IMG/VR virus record: IMGVR_UViG_3300017951_000175
Coordinates: 1-20,675 of that record
DNA: 20,675 nt
Origin: a virus
Reading direction: 5' to 3' (one strand)
Numbering within the stretch: position 1 is the first letter of the stretch; every line of letters begins with the position of its first letter. Of this stretch, positions 1 through 6,397 are shown one piece after another. The notes under the pieces are model-generated. The model saw only the letters and a list, made by a program, of their open reading frames with translations, ran no database searches and was not told the origin of the DNA. The position numbers were made by a program, and so were the translations under genes.

Positions 1-303
1 CAGAATGAATTTGGAAATATTAGCTTTGAGTTTGATGTATCATCTGGATATACATTTGCTGAAGAGTTGAATGGTATTATTACTTCTGATATTGAAAGCG
101 AAATTAATACTTTTTTGACAGATCAGAATATTCAAAACGACAATGACAATTATAGCGATAATGATTGTTGTAGTGATGTTGACAATGCACGACAAATGAG
201 CTTGTTTAATCAAAAAAACATTAAGTACAAAAACATTAAGATGCCTAAGGGTTTAAATGTAACCATTAATTCTGATGGCATCTCTTCAAAGAAGAACGGG
301 TGA
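1..303 (+). CDS. 3' end of an unknown gene (5' truncated by window)
   Basis: The frame is open from the first base to a TGA at 301-303, giving about 100 residues that continue a gene starting upstream of the window. A TTG at 67 could start a 78-residue version, but the open frame before it has no obvious Shine-Dalgarno sequence, so a truncated gene is more likely. The visible part has an Asn/Asp-rich, probably disordered stretch in the middle (around NDNDNYSDND) followed by a Lys-rich tail. No known domain was recognised. It ends 3 nt before the GTG of the exonuclease gene, so the two are probably co-transcribed. Confidence 0.6.
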   Translation, partial: QNEFGNISFEFDVSSGYTFAEELNGIITSDIESEINTFLTDQNIQNDNDNYSDNDCCSDVDNARQMSLFNQKNIKYKNIKMPKGLNVTINSDGISSKKNG

Positions 304-306
304 AAT

Positions 307-885
307 GTGGGAAATCTTGCCAGTGCGAAGTCTGTAACTTTTCTAGATATCGAAACAACACATCTCGATCCTAAAAAGAGTGCAATACTTCAGATTAGTT
401 TTATCACAGATTGGGAAGGAGGTCAGCAAGATGTCTGGTCTACTAAGATTAAACCAAAAGACATCGAGCTAAAATTTGCATCGAAAGATGCGTTGAAGAT
501 CTGTAATTATAATGACAAAGATTGGCAAGATGCCCCGAGCTTTCAAGAGGTTGCCGCAGAGATTTCTAAAAGATTGACCTGGGGCCCTCTTGTTGCTCAC
601 AACATCAACTTTGATCTTTCTCATATTCGAGCAGTTTTTGGAAGATACGGATGGGAAGAAGTTGACAGCGTATCAAGACTAGAAGAAGAAAAAAGATTTA
701 AGATAGGCTATCCAATTATTGATACGTGTGCTTTAGCTTATCTCTTCTTACCTACAGAGCGACAAAATCTAAATGAGCTTCGCGAGTATTTTGATATTTC
801 TACTGAAGGCGCTCATGAAGCTGTTAAAGATACACAAGACTGTCGACAAGTTTTCTATAGTATAATCGGAGAAAAGCTAGGATAA
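307..885 (+). CDS. DnaQ-like DEDDh 3'-5' exonuclease
   Basis: 192-residue single-domain exonuclease of the DnaQ/RNase T superfamily. The four acidic residues and the histidine are in place: D14 and E16 in FLDIETT (Exo I), D103 in HNINFDLSHI (Exo II), and H170 with D175 in HEAVKD (Exo III, DEDDh type). Such enzymes remove nucleotides from DNA or RNA 3' ends using two metal ions. There is no fused polymerase, so it would act as a free trimming or proofreading nuclease; DNA versus RNA preference cannot be read from the sequence. The start is the GTG at 307, because the frame has no usable ATG near its beginning; the upstream Shine-Dalgarno sequence is weak. It is followed by a predicted promoter at 892-920. 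Confidence 0.88.
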   Translation: MGNLASAKSVTFLDIETTHLDPKKSAILQISFITDWEGGQQDVWSTKIKPKDIELKFASKDALKICNYNDKDWQDAPSFQEVAAEISKRLTWGPLVAHNINFDLSHIRAVFGRYGWEEVDSVSRLEEEKRFKIGYPIIDTCALAYLFLPTERQNLNELREYFDISTEGAHEAVKDTQDCRQVFYSIIGEKLG

Positions 886-891
886 CTTAGT

Positions 892-920
892 GTGCATTAA
901 ATACGCTTAGGAGATAAAAT
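892..920 (+). promoter_or_regulatory. Promoter of the GTGCAW-17-TAWAAT family
   Basis: GTGCAT at 892-897, a 17-nt spacer, and TAAAAT at 915-920. This is the same architecture and spacing as the other promoters listed here. The AGGAG at 909-913 lies inside the spacer, so a transcript starting about 7 nt after the -10 hexamer would begin at or next to the ATG at 927. The 55-aa ORF would then be leaderless from this promoter, or be translated only from read-through transcripts. The ligase gene would still get a normal leader. Confidence 0.6.
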
Positions 921-926
921 ACAAAC

Positions 927-1094
927 ATGGAAATAAAGAATATTCTTTCTGCTCAAGAAGTGGAAGAAATGTCTCACGTCAAAAAAATACAACCCATCAC
1001 GTCTTCTTTTTTTAAAGAAAACTATGATATCGTATTGGAAGAAATTGAGTGGGATAATTATTATCCTGGTAAATATCTCTATAAAAAAGCGTAG
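927..1094 (+). CDS. Small hypothetical protein, 55 aa
   Basis: ATG at 927 preceded by AGGAG (909-913, a rather long 13-nt gap) and ending at TAG 1092-1094. The protein is acidic in the middle and ends in an aromatic-rich tail (WDNYYPGKYLYKK). No domain was recognised. The TAG overlaps the AGGAG that serves the ligase GTG at 1103, which suggests translational coupling. It fills the gap between exonuclease and ligase in good register, but the promoter geometry (TSS near the ATG) leaves some doubt about its translation. Confidence 0.5.
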   Translation: MEIKNILSAQEVEEMSHVKKIQPITSSFFKENYDIVLEEIEWDNYYPGKYLYKKA

Positions 1095-1102
1095 GAGAAA
1101 AA

Positions 1103-2344
1103 GTGAGAGTCGTAGAAATTCTTGAAGAGATTAAGTCAACTTCTAAGTCGACTGAAAAAGCAATGATTATGAAGCGTCATGGAGACAATCCCAACTTTAA
1201 GTTGGCACTTCACTATGCAAATAATCCTTTCAAACCTTTTCATGTATCTACAGTACCCAGAGTAAAAGCATCTGACAAAGCAGATTCTCTTATGGGAGAA
1301 GAGACTGCTTGGTTTTCTTTTTTCTCGCTTCTTGATCATTGTGCCTCTAGATCATTGACAGGAAATGCAGCAATTAATTTGCTTGTATCTCTTTTCAAGA
1401 ACGTGGCCAAAGAAAACGAAAAGTGTATGCGAAAGATTCTTAAAAAGCATCTAGCTATTGGCGTTTCTGTCAAGTCTATCAACAAAGCTTTCCCTAACTT
1501 TATTCCTACTTTTGAAGTGTCTCTTGCGCAGAAGTTTGATGAAAAACGTCTGAAGGGTAGAACACAGGTAGGTGTCGAGCCAAAACTCGACGGTATCCGT
1601 TGTTTTACGATTGTTGAAGGAAGCAGCGCTATTATGCTCGCCCGCTCTGGCAAGCCTATTACCAATTTTAACGAAACCATCTTGGAAGAAGTCAAAAAGA
1701 TGGGAGACGGTTGCTATGATGGTGAGTTGATGGGAGAAGACTTTACTTCTCTTATGCGACAGGCGTATCGAAAAGAAGATGCTGATACAAGCGGAACTTA
1801 TCTTGCGCTCTTTGACTTTCTACCCATCGAAGAGTGGAACACTAAGCAGAGCAAGATGCCATGCTCAGAAAGATACGAAGAGCTCCTTGAGCGTTTAGAC
1901 AGTTCAGAAGTTAATCTGGAAATGGTTAGGCCGGTGGAGCGAGTTGATTGTTCTTGTGACTATCAGGATATTAAAGCAGAACACGATGCTTATGTCAAAG
2001 AGGGCTACGAAGGTGCCATGATCAAGTTTCTAGATGCACCTTACAAGTTTGGCAGAGGATATGAAGTCATGAAACTTAAGGCGTTTCATGATGTCGACCT
2101 GCCCATCACAGGCCTTCTAGAAGGTACAGGAAAACACGCAGGGAAACTTGGATCATTCCAGGTAGATTACCAAGGCGTTGAAGTTCAAGTAGGTTCTGGG
2201 TTAACAGACGATCTTAGAGAAGCTATCTGGTCAGATCAACAAAGCTTTTTGGGCAGGATTATTGAAGTTCGATATCAAGAAGTTACTCCTGATGGTTCTC
2301 TAAGATTTCCAACTTTCGTATGCTTTAGAAATGACAGGGATTAA
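1103..2344 (+). CDS. ATP-dependent DNA ligase
   Basis: 413-residue ATP-dependent DNA ligase that seals nicks by adenylate transfer. The nucleotidyltransferase motifs appear in order: motif I EPKLDGIRC with nucleophile K161, motif III YDGELMG (about 205-211), motif IV EGAMIKF (303-309) and motif V MKLKA (323-327). An OB-fold follows from about residue 330, with GRIIEVRYQEV near the end. The N-terminal 140 residues are helical and match the DNA-binding extension of phage ligases. Length and layout fit T4 gp30-like enzymes rather than short viral ligases. GTG at 1103 is chosen because AGGAG sits 5 nt upstream and no nearby in-frame ATG has one. It probably acts in lagging-strand joining and repair with the PolX and exonucleases nearby. 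Confidence 0.93.
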   Translation: MRVVEILEEIKSTSKSTEKAMIMKRHGDNPNFKLALHYANNPFKPFHVSTVPRVKASDKADSLMGEETAWFSFFSLLDHCASRSLTGNAAINLLVSLFKNVAKENEKCMRKILKKHLAIGVSVKSINKAFPNFIPTFEVSLAQKFDEKRLKGRTQVGVEPKLDGIRCFTIVEGSSAIMLARSGKPITNFNETILEEVKKMGDGCYDGELMGEDFTSLMRQAYRKEDADTSGTYLALFDFLPIEEWNTKQSKMPCSERYEELLERLDSSEVNLEMVRPVERVDCSCDYQDIKAEHDAYVKEGYEGAMIKFLDAPYKFGRGYEVMKLKAFHDVDLPITGLLEGTGKHAGKLGSFQVDYQGVEVQVGSGLTDDLREAIWSDQQSFLGRIIEVRYQEVTPDGSLRFPTFVCFRNDRD

Positions 2345-3209
2345 TAAGATATTTTTTCTGAGCTTTCTGACTCTCATGTCTTGCACAGAGCGTGACTTTT
2401 CAAGTCTAGATATAAATCAGAATGTTTCAGAAATAGAAATTGAAGAAGTTCGAATAAGCCCAGCTAGATGTTCTTATGAAGACTGTATTTGTAGAGTAAA
2501 CATACCGAGATATGTGCCCCAGTTTGTAGATGTAAATTCTAAATCATGGACAAGCGTATTTTTTGCTGAATCTCAAAGCACGCTTTCACAAGAATATGCA
2601 AAAAATGTAATTGACTTTATGCGCCCTAGAATGAATGCAAATACAACTGTGGTGTTAGGTTACACAGATGGTTGTGGATCTTATAGTTACAATACAGTTC
2701 TTTCTAAAAACAGGGCTAGCGTTGTTTCTAGGCTGATTAGAACGATAGGATTTAGAAACAGAATTGTAACAGTAGGAATGAGCGAATTAACTAGCCACCA
2801 TTCAGACTTGGCAAGAAGAGCAGACGTAATCACGTCTCATGACTTTAGAATACAAGTTCCTCCCCCTAATTTAGTTGCCGATCACTATCTTCTAGATGCG
2901 TCCGGTTCTATTCAGGACTATGAATTGTGGGTTAATATAATCGCAGCAAATAAAAAACCTACTAGTCAGCTACACTTATCTTATACATATCGATGCACTG
3001 ATGGGACATCTGCAAATAACATTAGACCGGGCGGCGCAACAGAGATCTGGTGGTCTTATTGGCAGGTCCTAGATAGGATGAGACCCGGTCAGACTCTACT
3101 AATACTTTCTGATTTTAATTCTAGATATCCACTAACAAATTCAGAAAGTCAAGCAATTATTGAAAAAGCCAGAAGAAAAGGAGTAAAGGTTTATGCAGTC
3201 AGAATTTAA
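2331..3209 (+). CDS. Lipoprotein with OmpA-like and von Willebrand A domains
   Basis: 292 residues starting at ATG 2331 inside the ligase 3' end (14-nt overlap). The N-terminus is a lipoprotein signal: hydrophobic stretch, then LMSC with C18 as the likely lipidated residue. Residues about 72-150 match the OmpA/MotB peptidoglycan-binding fold, with GYTDGCGSYSYN (110-121) and LSKNRASVV. Residues about 184-292 look like a vWA domain with a full MIDAS set: DASGS (189-193), T237 in GGATEIW, and D261 in LILSDFNS, ending in the usual helix plus KVYAVRI strand. The predicted product is an envelope lipoprotein that contacts peptidoglycan and binds a partner through a metal-dependent vWA face. It has no visible phage structural signature. 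Its role is unknown; altering the host surface is an inference. Confidence 0.8.
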   Translation: MTGINKIFFLSFLTLMSCTERDFSSLDINQNVSEIEIEEVRISPARCSYEDCICRVNIPRYVPQFVDVNSKSWTSVFFAESQSTLSQEYAKNVIDFMRPRMNANTTVVLGYTDGCGSYSYNTVLSKNRASVVSRLIRTIGFRNRIVTVGMSELTSHHSDLARRADVITSHDFRIQVPPPNLVADHYLLDASGSIQDYELWVNIIAANKKPTSQLHLSYTYRCTDGTSANNIRPGGATEIWWSYWQVLDRMRPGQTLLILSDFNSRYPLTNSESQAIIEKARRKGVKVYAVRI

Positions 3210-4020
3210 AGAAGTAGAAATTACTGATTCATTGATTCTAGATTTTTTTAAAAACGAAGTCCTTCGAAATGCTTTTGAAGCAGGTGGGTGGATTGCAGGA
3301 GGATTTGCTCGCCTTGTTGGTAAGCAAATTTTAATTCCTCATAAGTTTGACACGCAAGCGTCTAATAGGAAAAAACTTATAAGTCACTACTTCGAGACGA
3401 GAGGCGATATTGATTTTTTCTTTAGAAATGAAAAAGACTATACTTTAGCACAAACAGTTCGAGCGTATCATAAGTCAGCTTTTGCTCACAACATGTGGCT
3501 AAACAATAGCAACGGTGTACTTTCAATCAAAGTACAACTTGTTAATAAGTTCTTTTATGACGACATCAAGACTACATTTGATTCTTTTGACTTCTTAAAT
3601 TCTTGTTACGCAATCAAAAAGGAGAATCATAAATACTTTCTAGTGTGTGATCCTTGTGCTGTGCGTGCAGACGAACAAAGGGAACTTATTATCAAACACG
3701 CAAACTCTCCATACACATTGCAGCGTGTGGTTAAATATTTGAATAAAAGAGGACTAGAAACTATTTCAAAAAGGTCGAATGACATTTTGACAGAAATTCT
3801 CATTAGAAATGCTGCTGAGACATTTGATAATAAATACGGGTCAGCGTTTAAGCCTTTTATTGAGCAAACAGTCAAGACTATGTTTGCTTTAAATATTGTC
3901 AAACCAGAAAATGCCATCTACTTTCTTGGAAAGTTTAAGAAAGTTCATACACAAAAGTACGGTCCAACTTATGTAACAGACTGGGCATCTAGTGTAATTG
4001 AAGAGAGTGCAACTTTATAA
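3193..4020 (+). CDS. Nucleotidyltransferase-fold protein
   Basis: 275 residues, ATG at 3193 overlapping the previous gene by 17 nt and preceded by AAGGAG about 10 nt upstream. The N-terminal part has the signature of the DNA polymerase beta-like nucleotidyltransferase superfamily: GGFAR (36-40) followed by RGDIDFFF with D72 and D74. The VQLV strand and SFDFLNSCYAI segment (about 113-141) recall phage-encoded members of this fold. The C-terminal half is helical with no known domain. It could transfer nucleotides to an RNA, protein or small molecule; the substrate cannot be told. It contains part of the next promoter in its last codons. Confidence 0.65.
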   Translation: MQSEFKEVEITDSLILDFFKNEVLRNAFEAGGWIAGGFARLVGKQILIPHKFDTQASNRKKLISHYFETRGDIDFFFRNEKDYTLAQTVRAYHKSAFAHNMWLNNSNGVLSIKVQLVNKFFYDDIKTTFDSFDFLNSCYAIKKENHKYFLVCDPCAVRADEQRELIIKHANSPYTLQRVVKYLNKRGLETISKRSNDILTEILIRNAAETFDNKYGSAFKPFIEQTVKTMFALNIVKPENAIYFLGKFKKVHTQKYGPTYVTDWASSVIEESATL

Positions 4021-4035
4021 AACATAAAGTATAAT
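4007..4035 (+). promoter_or_regulatory. Promoter of the GTGCAW-17-TAWAAT family
   Basis: GTGCAA at 4007-4012 lies within the last codons of the preceding gene; a 17-nt spacer leads to a perfect TATAAT at 4030-4035. The AAAGGAG ribosome-binding site (4042-4048) and ATG at 4056 follow, giving a leader of roughly 14 nt. It would start a transcript for the zinc-ribbon and DUF2061 genes. Confidence 0.75.
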
Positions 4036-4055
4036 AATCTCAAAGGAGAATATAA

Positions 4056-4421
4056 ATGTTTAAAAAGACACGTGTCTGTGTGCACTGTGAAATTGAATTC
4101 GATCTTAATTCCACAGCTAAAAAGAATTCCGGTGGTAAAATCAATGAATGTCCTGACTGTGTCGAAGAGCTAGGCACAGAAACAACAGTCAAGTATCTAG
4201 GTCTTCAGGCAGGAGACGGCAAAGCTAATGCTCTAAGTATTGTTGCTTTTGAGTCTGACTCCGACCGTGAAGCTTATTCAAGTGCATGGAAGGCAGTAAC
4301 AGGATTTCACAAAGGAAAGTCATGTCAGCTGGGTGGTATTCAGACTAATATTGGAAATCGTCCAATGCGTCACGTTGCCTATGCAGGCGGCAACGGAAAC
4401 CACAAGGGGAAGGCAGATTAA
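4056..4421 (+). CDS. Zinc-ribbon hypothetical protein
   Basis: 121 residues with a strong AAAGGAG upstream of the ATG at 4056. The N-terminus has two CxxC pairs (C8/C11 in CVHC and C32/C35 in CPDC), forming a probable zinc ribbon. The rest is a compact mixed domain rich in Gly near the end (AYAGGNGNHKGKAD). No family was recognised. It is the first gene after a predicted promoter. The following DUF2061 gene begins within its 3' end in another frame. Confidence 0.7.
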   Translation: MFKKTRVCVHCEIEFDLNSTAKKNSGGKINECPDCVEELGTETTVKYLGLQAGDGKANALSIVAFESDSDREAYSSAWKAVTGFHKGKSCQLGGIQTNIGNRPMRHVAYAGGNGNHKGKAD

Positions 4422-4608
4422 AACTTTAAAGAAAGTTATTCTATGGAGAATTTTGTCAATTGCTTTGACTTACTCTGTGACTTACGCATACACGGGTGAT
4501 GTAAAATCTGCAACTGGGTTTACAGCTATTTTACATTTAGTTTTGATGGCTTCTAACTACATGTTCGAGATTTATTGGGAAAATACTACAGGCTCACAGA
4601 AAGAATAG
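4381..4608 (+). CDS. DUF2061-like small membrane protein
   Basis: 75 residues from ATG 4381, overlapping the zinc-ribbon gene. From residue 12 on it matches the DUF2061 pattern: a basic KTLKK start, WRILSIALTYSVTYAYTG (first membrane helix), an ATGFTAILHLVLMASNY helix and a final FEIYW motif. In this family two membrane helices are expected; function is unknown. The ATG at 4381 has no Shine-Dalgarno sequence and would add a 13-residue tail. A GGGGAAGG sequence (4406-4413) sits just before an ATT codon at 4417, so initiation at ATT, nearly coincident with the previous stop, is an alternative. The last 23 nt overlap the minus-strand protease gene tail to tail. Confidence 0.65.
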   Translation: MQAATETTRGRQIKTLKKVILWRILSIALTYSVTYAYTGDVKSATGFTAILHLVLMASNYMFEIYWENTTGSQKE

Positions 4609-5200
4609 TTTTTGTGTAAGTCTCATAATTTACAAGATAAGAATCTTCTCCTAGTTTTGCCCATTCTGGATACATAATGTGTCCTCTGACGTGTATATGC
4701 CCCCAGCCAAGCGCATGTCCTATCTCATGCTCCAAAGAAAGTCTTTTTTTAAGAATGAATCCGTTACAAATAATATCAGCATATAATATTTCATAGGAAT
4801 TAAATTTTGTGATAGTTGCAGTGACTGCAATGCTATTTTCTAGACTTGCTACTTCATCAGATCTTAACAGTCTAATTCTAATGGTGTTGAAAAAGGGAGA
4901 CTGTGTCATGCACTCTCTAAATAAATCTCCTTTTCTAACTTCTCCGAATTTATATCCAAGATTTTCCCAAAATGCTAAGGCACTTTTTACTTCTTCTATC
5001 GAAGCAATTTCGTCACAGATGATAACGTCTGGTTGCTTATTCTCAGGCCAGTAAGCTAATAAATTGCTTCCGCTGATAAACTTTGCTTCTTCAACAACAA
5101 TATCAGAAGTTGGATTATTTTTTACCCGCTCAGCGTTTTTTTCTTCAAGATTGCAATTGCACAAAACAAAAAAGAATAGTAAAATTAACATACGCTTCAT
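4586..5200 (-). CDS. Metzincin-type zinc metalloprotease with signal sequence
   Basis: The only convincing minus-strand gene here. 204 residues from ATG 5200 (minus). The N-terminus is a signal peptide (MKRMLILLFFFVL) followed by C14 and C16, so it may be a lipoprotein, but the lipobox (FVLC) is atypical. Near the C-terminus HEIGHALGWGH gives the metzincin zinc site (H158, E159, H162, H168), and IMYPE (175-179) supplies the Met-turn, as in matrixin-like M10/M57 peptidases. The predicted role is cleavage of a protein outside the cytoplasm. The frame is open up to ATG 5263, but that start overlaps thyX and precedes the signal sequence; neither start has a clear Shine-Dalgarno sequence. A single, oppositely oriented gene between + strand units suggests separate acquisition or separate regulation. 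Confidence 0.8.
   Translation of the reverse strand: MKRMLILLFFFVLCNCNLEEKNAERVKNNPTSDIVVEEAKFISGSNLLAYWPENKQPDVIICDEIASIEEVKSALAFWENLGYKFGEVRKGDLFRECMTQSPFFNTIRIRLLRSDEVASLENSIAVTATITKFNSYEILYADIICNGFILKKRLSLEHEIGHALGWGHIHVRGHIMYPEWAKLGEDSYLVNYETYTKTILSVSL
5157..5185 (+). promoter_or_regulatory. Promoter upstream of thyX (variant -35)
   Basis: TTGCAC at 5157-5162, 17 nt, then TAAAAT at 5180-5185. It keeps the TGCA core, the spacing and the -10 of the family, but its -35 hexamer is closer to TTGACA. It lies within the signal-sequence codons of the minus-strand protease. A transcript would start near 5192, with AAGGAG at 5213-5218 and the thyX ATG at 5226. Confidence 0.55.
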
Positions 5201-5225
5201 AAAATAAATATAAAGGAGAACAAAA

Positions 5226-5960
5226 ATGTATAGCAAGTCAATTAAACTATATGACGATAACATTGGAGCGGTAGATTATGTCCAGCACGCTGGAACAGAT
5301 CTTACTGTCGTAAACTCTGCACGTGTATCATTTGGCGTCCAAAAGGAAGAATTAGATGACAGGGATCGAAAGCTTATCAACTACCTTATTAAACATCAAC
5401 ACACAAGCACTCTTGAACATTGTTCTGTCACCTTTAGGTTTTGTGTGCCTCTATATATTCGTAGTCAGCATCACCGTCATAGAACTTGGTCGTATAATGA
5501 GATATCCCGGAGGTATACTGATGTGGATCTCCGATTCTATGAACCGCAAGCGTTCAGAACACAACACAAAAGCAATCGGCAAGCATCAAATGCCGAAGAA
5601 CTAATCAATCCTGTGATGAATCCAGAAGACGAAAATCATCCAAAGTTTGGTGAATGGATTCATTCGACAACTGCTTCTGAACTAGTTGCTGCACACAATG
5701 CAGATTCACTTGTTTTGTTTAACCAACTCATCGAAGCAGGAGTTTGTCGAGAACAAGCAAGAGGCGTTCTACCACAGAACCTCTACACCGAATACTACGG
5801 CACAGTCAATCTGTCAAATTTGCTAAAATTTATTGACCTTCGCACACACGAAGGAGCACAATGGGAAATCCAAAAAGTCGCTGAGGCTTGCTTGGAAATT
5901 GCTACGGATCTGTTCCCTGTGACTGTGGGTGCTTATCGTAGGATTAGGAACGAAGAATGA
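5226..5960 (+). CDS. thyX: Flavin-dependent thymidylate synthase ThyX
   Basis: 244 residues. Contains the ThyX signature RHRTWSYNEISRRY at 84-97 (RHRxxSxNExSxRY), which binds FAD and dUMP. The C-terminal REQARGVLPQNLYTEYYG segment (about 175-192) also fits the family. ThyX makes dTMP from dUMP using methylene-tetrahydrofolate and reduced flavin, here to supply thymidine for phage DNA synthesis. AAGGAG lies 8 nt before the ATG. Its last codons form an ATGA overlap with the next small gene. Confidence 0.95.
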   Translation: MYSKSIKLYDDNIGAVDYVQHAGTDLTVVNSARVSFGVQKEELDDRDRKLINYLIKHQHTSTLEHCSVTFRFCVPLYIRSQHHRHRTWSYNEISRRYTDVDLRFYEPQAFRTQHKSNRQASNAEELINPVMNPEDENHPKFGEWIHSTTASELVAAHNADSLVLFNQLIEAGVCREQARGVLPQNLYTEYYGTVNLSNLLKFIDLRTHEGAQWEIQKVAEACLEIATDLFPVTVGAYRRIRNEE

Positions 5961-6130
5961 AAGCTTTCTGCGATATCTGCAATCTTAAAACAAAAGAGTA
6001 CAAAGTCATCTTAACAAAGCAACTTTCAGGTGTTGTGATGTGCGATAAATGCAGTGAAGACAACACAAAAGAAAGTGCTGAAAAAAAGACAAAATGGTTA
6101 GAGAAAATGATGCTGGAGAACGAAGAATGA
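5957..6130 (+). CDS. Small zinc-ribbon-like protein, 57 aa
   Basis: ATG 5957 overlaps the thyX stop (ATGA). The protein has CDIC (C5, C8) and CDKC (C29, C32), a minimal four-cysteine zinc knuckle or ribbon, then a charged helical tail ending in ENEE. No named family was recognised. The preceding AGGAACGAAG supplies the ribosome-binding site. The ATGA overlaps on both sides indicate translational coupling with its neighbours. Confidence 0.6.
   Translation: MKAFCDICNLKTKEYKVILTKQLSGVVMCDKCSEDNTKESAEKKTKWLEKMMLENEE
6115..6130 (+). repeat. RBS/start cassette GGAGAACGAAGAATGA, copy 1
   Basis: A 16-nt sequence combining the Shine-Dalgarno, spacer and ATGA start/stop overlap. It serves the ATG at 6127. 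The same 16 bases occur at 10071-10086 and 13747-13762, with one-base variation at 14914-14929. Confidence 0.7.
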
Positions 6131-6276
6131 AATGGGAAGTTAGACCCCTCGAGCCAGACGGCTGGGGAATTTTTTTGATGCAGAAGTTTTGCAAAACTAA
6201 AGAACCGGTTTGCTATGGAAAATCAAGCTCTAAAGAAGCTGCTGAACGCCTAGTCGAAAGGATGAATAGAGAATGA
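6127..6276 (+). CDS. Small hypothetical protein, 49 aa
   Basis: ATG 6127 lies in an ATGA overlap with the preceding stop and follows GGAGAACGAAG. The protein starts MKWEVRPLEPDGWGIF, a strand-turn-strand pattern, and ends in a helix (SSKEAAERLVERMNRE). No family was recognised. An upstream in-frame ATG at 6094 exists but would lie deep in the preceding gene, so it was not used. Coupled on its 3' side to the Cys-rich ORF by another ATGA. Confidence 0.6.
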   Translation: MKWEVRPLEPDGWGIFLMQKFCKTKEPVCYGKSSSKEAAERLVERMNRE

Positions 6277-6341
6277 AAAAGCCTTGCCCGTGTTGCGGAT
6301 GTGACCCCTGTGATTGTGACTGGGGTAATAGAAAAGAATAA
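6273..6341 (+). CDS. Cys-rich micropeptide, 22 aa
   Basis: ATG 6273 overlaps the preceding stop (ATGA) and the frame ends at TAA 6339-6341. The peptide contains PCPCCGCDPCDCDWG: six cysteines (5, 7, 8, 10, 13, 15) in 22 residues, a pattern suited to binding a metal ion. It is too short for homology assignment. The coupled start and the composition argue for a real peptide, but chance remains possible. Confidence 0.45.
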   Translation: MKKPCPCCGCDPCDCDWGNRKE

Positions 6342-6397
6342 GAGATTTGTTTGTCTTTGATCTATACTTATAAAATAAAGTATATAAGGGATCAAAG
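6342..6397 (+). promoter_or_regulatory. AT-rich gap with possible promoter and inverted repeat
   Basis: The gap before the PAS gene holds an inverted repeat, TATACTT (6363-6369) and AAGTATA (6378-6384) with an 8-nt loop. TATAAA at 6369-6374 is a possible -10 with TTTGTT (6346-6351) 17 nt before it. It does not match the GTGCAW promoter family, so this gene may be controlled differently. The repeat is AT-only in its stem apart from one pair, so an operator is more likely than a terminator. Confidence 0.4.

Noticed and set aside
1336-1695. Long open frame on the minus strand within the ligase gene
   Set aside because: It lies entirely inside a gene with full ligase motifs, has no ribosome-binding site or recognisable domain, and is a shadow of codon bias.
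5226-5263. Longer start (ATG 5263 on minus) for the metzincin gene
   Set aside because: It would overlap thyX and put a polar segment before the signal sequence; ATG 5200 gives a proper signal peptide N-terminus.
6363-6384. Inverted repeat before the PAS gene as a terminator
   Set aside because: Stem is nearly all A/T pairs and no T-run follows; kept only as a possible operator.
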